Shown in pieces: positions 9,343 through 17,500 of a stretch of 64,000 bases of DNA; within the stretch, counting starts at the first letter, position 1, and each line of letters starts with the position of its first letter. The notes below the pieces were generated by a model. It had not been told where the DNA came from and ran no database searches. It worked only from the letters and a program-made list of their open reading frames with translations. The stretch spans positions 1-64,000 of the forward strand of contig NZ_JAJSOH010000028.1 of assembly GCF_021277265.1 (NCBI RefSeq), given 5' to 3'. Origin of the DNA: Kineosporia rhizophila. Lineage in GTDB: Bacteria > Actinomycetota > Actinomycetes > Actinomycetales > Kineosporiaceae. The position numbers and the translations under genes were made by a program.

Positions 9343-10887
9343 ATGTCCGTACGCTCCTCGTCCCTGAGTGCTCTGGCCGTCCTGGCCGCGATCGGTCTGC
9401 CGCTCGGGGGCATGGCCGCTCTGGAGCGCGACCGCCCGGCGCCCCCTGAACAACAGGTGGTGCAGGCGGCCGGGACGGGACGTTCGGACGTGATGGCCAA
9501 CCTGTTCGAGTGGAACTGGACGTCCGTGGCGAAGGAGTGCACGAACGTCCTCGGGCCCTCTGGTTACGCCGGCGTCCAGGTCTCCCAGCCCGCCGACTCG
9601 CTCAAGCGCACCAAGCTCGGCGACGGTAGCGACACCGTGCTCCATCCCTGGTGGGAGATCTATCAGCCGGTCTCGTACGAGCTGGCCGGGCGGATGGGCA
9701 CCGAGGCCGAGTTCCGGGCCATGGTGAAGACCTGCCGGCAGGCCGGGGTGAAGGTCTACGTGGACGCCGTGGTGAACCACATGACGGGGCAGGGATCGGT
9801 CTCGTACGGCGGCCGCTCGTACTCGCACTTCGAGTATCCGGGACTGTACGACGCGGCCGACTTCCACCAGAAGGGCACCGACTGCCCGTCCGCCACCGGT
9901 GGTATCGACGACTTCAACAACCTGCAGCAGGTGCTGAAGTGTGAGCTGGTCGGTCTCGCCGACCTGCGTACCGACCGGCCCGAGGTGCAGAAGGAGCTGG
10001 CCGGCTACCTGAACAAGCTGCTCGGCTGGGGAGTCTCGGGGTTCCGGGTGGACGCGGCCAAGCACATCGGCCAGGCCGACCTGATCGCCCTGCAGAAGAA
10101 GCTGCGCGACACCGTGGACGGCACCCGCCCCTACGTGGCCTTGGAGGTGTTCGGTGGGGGACCGGGCATCCTCTCGCCGCACGCCTTCACCGAGGCGGGC
10201 TCGGCGGTGCTCGGGCTGGACGCCGACATCCAGCTGAAGAACGCGTTCAAGAGCTACCCGGAGAACGCCACCGGCAGTCTGGCCACGTTGCAGGGGTTCG
10301 GTGAGGGCTCCGGGCTGACGCCGAGCAGGAAGACGCTGAGCTTCGTGCAGAACCACGACACCGAGCGCAACGGCGACTCGCTGAACTACAAGGACGGCGC
10401 GACCAACGTGCTGGCCAACCAGTTCCTGCTCGGCTACGGCTACGGAACCCCGCAGGTGTACAGCAGTTTCGCGTGGGAGACCACGGATGCCTCGCCGCCC
10501 GCGGACAAGGATGGGTACATCACCGACACCGACTGCACCTCGAAGGCGTGGGTGTGCGTGCACTCGGACCCGGCGGTGACCGGGATGGTCTCGTTCCACA
10601 ACCACGTGGGCCGTTCCCCGGTGCGTAACTGGTGGGACGACGGCGGCAACCTGATCGCCTTCAGTCGCGGCAAGGCCGGTTGGATGGCTCTGAACAACGA
10701 CAAGCAGCCGCGTACGGCCACTTTCGACACCGGGCTGCCCGGGGGCACCTACTGCGACGTCACCACCGGCACGGTGAAGAAGGGCAAGTGCTCGGGCTCG
10801 ACGGTCCAGGTGGGCTCGGACGGGCGGGCCAAGGTCACCGTGAAGGGCAAGAGTGCGGTGGCGTTCACCAAGGCCGACCGCCTGTAG
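9343..10887 (+). CDS. Secreted alpha-amylase (GH13)
   Basis: This is an exported alpha-amylase of about 514 residues that hydrolyses internal alpha-1,4 bonds of starch. A signal peptide is visible (MSVRSSSLSALAVLAAIGLP, then AA). The GH13 regions are in order: YVDAVVNHMTG (region I), GFRVDAAKH with the nucleophile Asp near residue 236, ALEVFGGG with the acid/base Glu near 268, and VQNHDTERNGD with the stabilising Asp near 337. A beta-sandwich domain ends the protein, and no starch-binding module follows. I prefer the ATG at 9343 because GGGGGA precedes it at good spacing; ATG 9331 and GTG 9322 are alternatives. It has its own 95-base upstream gap and no obvious sugar regulator nearby. Confidence 0.92.
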   Translation: MSVRSSSLSALAVLAAIGLPLGGMAALERDRPAPPEQQVVQAAGTGRSDVMANLFEWNWTSVAKECTNVLGPSGYAGVQVSQPADSLKRTKLGDGSDTVLHPWWEIYQPVSYELAGRMGTEAEFRAMVKTCRQAGVKVYVDAVVNHMTGQGSVSYGGRSYSHFEYPGLYDAADFHQKGTDCPSATGGIDDFNNLQQVLKCELVGLADLRTDRPEVQKELAGYLNKLLGWGVSGFRVDAAKHIGQADLIALQKKLRDTVDGTRPYVALEVFGGGPGILSPHAFTEAGSAVLGLDADIQLKNAFKSYPENATGSLATLQGFGEGSGLTPSRKTLSFVQNHDTERNGDSLNYKDGATNVLANQFLLGYGYGTPQVYSSFAWETTDASPPADKDGYITDTDCTSKAWVCVHSDPAVTGMVSFHNHVGRSPVRNWWDDGGNLIAFSRGKAGWMALNNDKQPRTATFDTGLPGGTYCDVTTGTVKKGKCSGSTVQVGSDGRAKVTVKGKSAVAFTKADRL

Positions 10888-10893
10888 GGCTCG

Positions 10894-10946
10894 GGCGCTG
10901 GCAGGGACTTCGGCGCTGGTAGGACTCCGGCGCTGGTAGGGACTCG
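10894..10946 (+). repeat. Three short direct repeats after the amylase gene
   Basis: Three imperfect 17-18-base copies of GGCGCTGGYAGGGACT follow the amylase stop. There is no coding potential and no clear hairpin. It is one of several small tandem repeats in this window. Confidence 0.6.
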
Positions 10947-11005
10947 GGCCTTTATGTCCCGGCTGCCCCGGCATCATCTGCACGGCTCTCCCGACACGCC
11001 GAGCT

Positions 11006-11023
11006 AATTACCTCTCTGTAATT
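11006..11023. promoter_or_regulatory. Inverted repeat in an AT-rich island upstream of the IPT/TIG gene
   Basis: AATTAC and GTAATT form perfect 6-base arms around CTCTCT. The site lies in the only AT-rich patch of the amylase-to-IPT gap, just before a possible -10 (TAGAGT, 11035-11040). It is a candidate operator/promoter for the large surface-protein gene; no regulator is assigned. Confidence 0.35.
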
Positions 11024-11202
11024 CGCGCTCTACCTAGAGTCACCCACGCCACGTCGGGGGATGTGGGGGACTCTGGGGGAGTGCGGGCATGCGCGCGTGG
11101 CATCGGTTGCTCGGTGATAACAGGCTGGCAGCCTGGGTAAGTGGACGGGTTCGGGGCGAACCAAGCACGGACGTCGGTGGCCACGGTCCGCTCGATCGAC
11201 CG

Positions 11203-11526
11203 GGTCGCTCAGGTGGCCCGGTTGGGTCGCCCGATCCTGGTCGCTTGGGTGGCTCGGTCGGGTTGCTCGGTTCTGGTCGCTCGGGTGGCTTGGTCGGGTT
11301 GCCCGGTTCTGGTCGCGCGGAGGGTTCGTCCGGGTGGCCCGCTCCTGATCGGGCGGACGGCCGGGATGGGGTGCCTGGTTCTGGTCGCGCGGGTGGCCGG
11401 GTTGGGTTGCCCGGCCTCGGTCGCGCGGGTGGCCGGGTCGGGTTGCTCGGTTCTGGTCGCGCGGTTCGCTCGCCCGGGTTTCCTGGTCCTGGTCGAGCGG
11501 ACGGCCGGGGCAGGTTGCCCGGGTCT
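11203..11526 (+). repeat. 36-bp minisatellite, nine tandem copies
   Basis: Nine consecutive 36-base units run without interruption. In the frame of the downstream gene each encodes about G-R-A/S-G-G-x-V-G-L-L/P-G-S. Units differ by a few bases, and the central ones are the most alike. Third codon positions here are often T, unlike the strongly GC-ending codons of the gene that follows. This argues that the array may be untranslated leader DNA. Because 36 is a multiple of three, an open frame through it carries little evidence of coding. Confidence 0.85.
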
Positions 11527-11568
11527 GCTCCGGCGGCGGGGTCGGGTGGGCTCGGTCGGCTGGGCGGG

Positions 11569-14500
11569 ATGCGTCGGGCGACGGCCCGGGGTCTGGCTGC
11601 GGCGCTGGTCGCCGGGGCCGTGGTTCCGGTTGCCGCGCAGCCGGGTTCGGCGTTCACCGGCACCGTCATCTCCAATGCCAACGTGCTCAACGGCAGTGTC
11701 GCCCTGCTCGGGGCGGCCAACGTCAACATCGCCAGTGTGATCGCCTCGCAGTACCCGGGCACCACCAGCAACTCGGCCGTGAACACCTCCGGTCTGGGCC
11801 TGGACTCGGTGCTCTCGGCCGGTGTGCTGCAGAGCGCGGCCACCGCCGATCCGCTCTACGACCGGGCCAACTCCAGTGCCGAACTGGCCAACCTGAACGT
11901 GGCCAGCGGCCTGGTGCGGCTCGGCCCGACCCAGTCGCAGTGCGCGGCCACCGGCAGCGGTGTCACCGGCTCCGCCACCGTGACCGGCCTGCAGCTGGGG
12001 GGCGGGCTGAATCTGGGGGCGGCGATCCCGGCCGGGCCGATCCCGGTCAACTACACGATCCCGCTGACCGTCACTGTGCTCGGTGCGCCGGTCTCGGCCG
12101 GGTCGATCATCCTGAACTACCAGAGCACCTCCAGCCAGGGCGCCGGGCAGTACGCCCGGAAGGTGGTCGCCGTGAGGGTGTCCATCAACGTGGCCGGCCT
12201 GGCCGCGGTGAACCTGGACGTTGGCACCAGCGAGTGCGGCACCACCGTGCCGCCCACGCCCGCGGTCACGGGGATCTCGCCGATCCGGGGCAGCGAGGCG
12301 GGAGGCACCAGCGTCACGGTCACCGGCACCGGCTTCCTCGGCACTACGGACGTGCGGTTCGGCTCGACCAGCGCCACCAGCTACACCATCAACTCGCTGA
12401 CCAGCATCACCGCGGTCGCCCCGCCGGGCACGAGCACGGTGGACGTACGCGTGGTGAACCCGACCGCCAGCTCCGCCAACACTGCCGCGGACGACTACAC
12501 CTACGTCCCCAAACCGGTCATCACCGCGATGAATCCGACGCGCGGCCCGACCGCGGGCGGCACGAGCGTGACCATCACCGGCACCAATCTCACCGGCGCG
12601 ACCGGCGTCAGCTTCGGCGGTACCGCCGCCACCAGTTTCAGCGTGGACAGCGCCACGCAGATCACTGCGGTGGCCCCGGCCGGCTCGGCCGGTCCGGTGG
12701 ACGTGCGGGTGAATACGTCCGGCGGCCAGTCCGACGTGGTCACGGCCGATGAGTACACCTACGTCGCGGTTCCGACGGTCTCCGGGCTCTCCCCGTCCGT
12801 GGGTGATCTCGCCGGTGGAACGAGCGTCACCATCTCCGGTACCGGGCTGGCCAACGCGACGGCCGTGAAGTTCGGCAACGCAAGCGCCGCCATCACCGCG
12901 AACACCGGCACCAGCATCACGGTCACCGCCCCGGCAGGCTCGGCCGGCACCGTGGACGTCGCGGTCACCACCGCCGGGGGGACGTCGGCCAACACGAGCG
13001 CCGACAACTTCACGTACGTCACCCAGCCCACCGTGACGAATGTGGCGCCTTCCAGCGGCCCGAGTGCCGGGGGTACGTCGGTTACCATCACCGGCACCGG
13101 GTTCGCGGGTCTGACCGGGGCCGCGGCCGTGAAGTTCGGCAACGCCAATGCGACCAGCTACACGGTGAACTCGCCGACCAGCATCACCGCCATCGCCCCG
13201 GCGGGCACTGCCGGCACGATCGACATCACCGTCACGAACCCGTCCGGCACCTCCAGCGCCTCGGCCGCCGACCAGTTCACCTACATCGCTCTGCCCACGG
13301 TGACCAACGTCAGCCCGTCTGCCGGGCCGACGGCCGGCGGTACGCCGGTCACCATTACCGGTACGGGCTTCACCGGTGCGAGCGCGGTGAGCTTCGGCGC
13401 GGGGAACAACGCCTCGGCGTTCACCGTGGTCAGCCCCACCCAGATCACCACCACGGCTCCGGCGCACTCGGCCGGAACGGTCGACGTCCGGGTGCTCACG
13501 CCCGGTGGCACGTCGGCCGACACCAGCGCCGACAACTACACGTATGCGGCCGCGCCCACGGTGAGCGGTATTTCGCCGTCAGCCGGTCCGGTGGCCGGGG
13601 GTACCAGCGTCACCATCACCGGTACCAACTTCACCGGGGCCAGCACGGTGCGTTTCGGCGGCGTGGACGCCACCAGTTACACGGTGAACAACTCCACCAG
13701 CATCACTGCCGTCACTCCTGCCGGCGCAGCCGGCCCGGCAGCCATCGCTGTGACCACCGCCGGTGGCACGGTCACCACCAGCGGAGCCAATCGCTTCACC
13801 TACGTGGCGGCTCCGGTGGTGACGTCGGTGACGCCTGATCAGGGGCCGGCCCTGGGGCTGCCGGTGACCTCGGTGGTGATCCGGGGCAGCGGATTCAGCA
13901 ACGCCAGCGCGGTCAGCTTCGGGGGCACGAACCCGCTGGCCTTCACCGTTGACAACGACACCCAGATCACCGTGCCGGTCCTGCCGGGCCATCCGACCGG
14001 GCCGGTGTACGTGCGGGTCAGCACGCCCAACGGCGGGATCAGCGCCCAGGACCCGGGATCGGTGTTCACCTATCGCGGTGCCCCCACCCTGACCACGCTC
14101 AGTCCCACCAGTGGTCCGGTCTCCGGCGGCACGAGCGTGACGATCACCGGTACCGGGTTCACTGGTACCACCGGCGCGGCGGCGGTGAAGTTCGGTGCCA
14201 CGAACGCCACCAGTTACACCGTGGACTCGGACACGCAGATCACTGCGGTGGCTCCGGCCGCGCCCTTGGGGCTGGCCGGACCGGTGAATGTCACGGTGAC
14301 CACGCCCATCGCCGCCACCCTCAACCTGGCGGCCACGTTCACCTACGTGGCTGCGCCGACCGTGTCCGGGCTGCTCCCGGCCTCCGGGCCGGAGGCCGGC
14401 GGGACGAACGTGGTGATCACCGGTACCGGTTTCACCGGGGCCACCAGCGTCACCTTCGACGGTGTCCCGGCCGACGGGCCGATCACCGTCTCCAGTGACC

Positions 14501-17500
14501 TGAGCATCACCGCCAAGGCGCCGGCTGGCACCGGAACGGCCCAGGTCGTGGTGACCGCGCCCGGCGGAACCTCTTCCACCGCAGGGGCGGGCAACGACTT
14601 CACCTACGTCGCCGCGCCGGCCGTCACGTCGTTGTCGCCCAGCAGCGGCCCGGCGATCGGGGGTACCACGGTCACCATCACCGGCACCGACTTCACCGGC
14701 ACCAGCAGCGTCACCTTCGACGGAACACCGGTCGTGTTCACCCAGTTCACGCCCACGACCATCACCGTCCCGCTGGCTCCCGCCCACGCGGCCGGGGACG
14801 TGGACGTCGTCGTCACCACCCTCAACGGTGGACCGGGCGCGCCCGCGACCTACACCTACCTGGGCGCGCCGACCCTGGGATCCGTCGCTCCCGCCCGCGG
14901 GCCGCTGGTCGGCGGTAACCAGGTCGTTCTGACCGGCACCGGGTTCAACCAGGCCACCGACGTCGACTTCGGCCTTCTCGCGGCGACGTTCACCATCAAC
15001 TCGGACACCCAGATCACCGCCACGGCCCCGGCCGGCGTCGGCACGGTGAACGTGACGGTCTCCTCGGGCCTGGGCAACACCTCGAACTCGCGCTCGTACA
15101 CCTATGCGGGCGTGCCCACGGTGCTGACGCTGTCCAAGAACACCGGGCCGATCGGCGGGGGCACGCCGGTGACGCTGACGGGCACCGGATTCACGGGGGC
15201 CACCGAGGTGAGGTTCGGCACGACTTCCGTGGTGCCGACCGTGAGCAGCGACAACAGCCTCGACGTGCTCGCCCCGCCGCACGGGGCAGGCACGGTTCAG
15301 GTGACCGTGGTGGCGCCCGGGGGTACGTCGGTGCCTCTGGCCCTGCTGAACGACTTCACCTACATCGCCCAGCCCGTGGTCAGCACGGTGAGCCCGGACG
15401 CCGGCCCGACCACGGGGCTGACCGCGGTCACGATCAACGGCAGTGGCTTCGACACGGTGAGCGGCGCTGCGGCGGTCAGGTTCGGCGGGGTCAACGCGGT
15501 CAGCTACCTCAAGGTCAGCGACTCCGTGATCACGGCGGTCACTCCGGCGCACGGTGCCGGCACCGTGGACGTCACGGTCACCACCGCCGACGGCGGGTCT
15601 TCTGCCCCGGGTACTTTCACCTACCTGGGGGCGCCGGCCGTGAGCGGGATCAACCCGAGCACGGGCCCGCTGGCCGGTGGGAACACGGTGACCATCACGG
15701 GTGCCGGGTTCACGCCCGCCAGCACGGTGAACTTCGGCCTGGCCGCGGCCACCAGCGTGGTGGTGAACAGTTCGAGCAGCATCACCGCCACCGCCCCGCA
15801 GTCCCTGGTGCCGGGCACGGTGAACGTGCGGGTGAGCACGGCGGGCGGCATCTCGTCGAGCACAGCGGCCGACGACTACACCTACGTGGGGACGCCGGTG
15901 GTCTCCGGGCTGTCACCGACAGTCGGCGGGGAGGCCGGTGGTGAGACGGTGAGCATCACAGGCACCGGGTTCACCGGCGTCACCGGTGTCGACTTCGGGG
16001 GAACGGCAGCCCAGTTCACCCGTCAGAGCGACACCCTGATCACCGCGAGCGCCCCGGCACACACGGCGGGCACGTTCAACGTGCGGGTGAGCACGCTGCT
16101 GGGCGGCACATCGGCGAACGCCCCCGCCAACGAGTACACCTACGTGCCCACCCCAGTGGTCGGCAACCTCACACCCACGTCCGGGCCGGTGGCCGGTGGG
16201 ACGCTCGTGACCATCAACGGTTCCGGGTTCACCAACGCGACCGGTGTGCGCTTCGGCAACGTCCTGGCCGCGAACCCGAACGTGGTCAACGACAACCAGA
16301 TGACGGCCGTGGCCCCCGGGGGTAGCGCGGGAACGGTCAGGGTCACGATCGTCGGGCCCTACGCTTCCTCGGCGAGCACCCCGGCGGGCGAGTTCACCTA
16401 CCTGGACAGCCCGGTCGTCACCGGTGTCTCCCCAGACTCCGGCTCCGCCGCAGGGGGCACGGTGGTGACCATCAGCGGGACGGGCTTCACCCCCGGCTCG
16501 ACGGTCAGCTTCGGCGCGACCCCGGGCACCAATGTGCAGTTCGTGAACTCCACGACGCTGCGGGCGAGCGCCCCCGCCGGGCCCGCGGGCCTGGTGGACG
16601 TCGCGGTCACCACCACGGGTGGCACGTCGTCGACGGCGGGCAGCCGGGACGACTTCCGCTACGTGGGGCAGCCGACGGTCTCGGGGGTGGCCCCGGCGGC
16701 CGGACCGCTCGACGGCGGCAACCAGGTCGTCATCACCGGTACCCAGTTCTTCGACGTGACCACCGTGACCTTCGGCGGTACCCCGGCCACCAACGTCACT
16801 CGTGACAGCGCCACCCAGCTCACCGTCACCGCCCCCGCGCACGCGGCCGGGCCGGTCGCCGTCGTGGTCACCACCTCAGCCGGCGGCGCCTCGGCGGCCG
16901 GGCAGTACACCTACCAGCCCGCGCCCACCGTCACCGGGCTCAGCCCGGCGTCCGGACCCGTGGCCGGCGGAACCCCCGTCGTGATCACCGGAACCGGCTT
17001 CACCACCGTCAGCGGCCCGGGCCGGGTCAAATTCGGCACCGAGAACGCCACGTACACGGTGGACTCGGACACCCAGATCACCGCCACCAGCCCGGCGATG
17101 AGCATGGCCGGAACCTTCCACGTCACCGTCACCGGCCAGTTCGGTACCTCCCCGGAGACCACGGCCGACCAGTTCACCTATGCCGGCCTGCCGACCCTGG
17201 GCGGCATCACGCCCAACCGGGGAGCGCTCGGCGGGGGCACACCGGTGACCGTCACGGGTACCGGATTCACCAGCGCCTCCCGGGTTTTCGTGGACGGCGT
17301 GGAGGTCACCCCGGTCACCTTCGTGGACGCGACCGAGCTGCGGTTCCTGACTCCCGCCCACGCGGCCGGGATCGGTCAGGTGAGCGTGCAGACCACCTAC
17401 GGCACCTCGGGTTCGGTGAACTTCACCTACGTCGACATCCCGCAGATCACCTCGGTGACCCCGGCCGAAGGACCGGAGACCGGAGGGACGGCCGTGGTGG

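Noticed and set aside
9319..10983. 554-residue minus-strand frame over the amylase gene
   Set aside because: It is an exact shadow of a gene with complete GH13 motifs; codon-position bias favours the plus strand.
11203..11526. Collagen-like protein domain from the 36-bp repeats
   Set aside because: The unit is 12 residues, not G-x-y triplets, and third-position base use is unlike coding DNA; it is better treated as a minisatellite.
11209..15552. Very long open frames opposite the IPT/TIG gene
   Set aside because: High GC and a repeated coding strand keep antisense frames open; the products are Arg/Gly/His-rich and match nothing.
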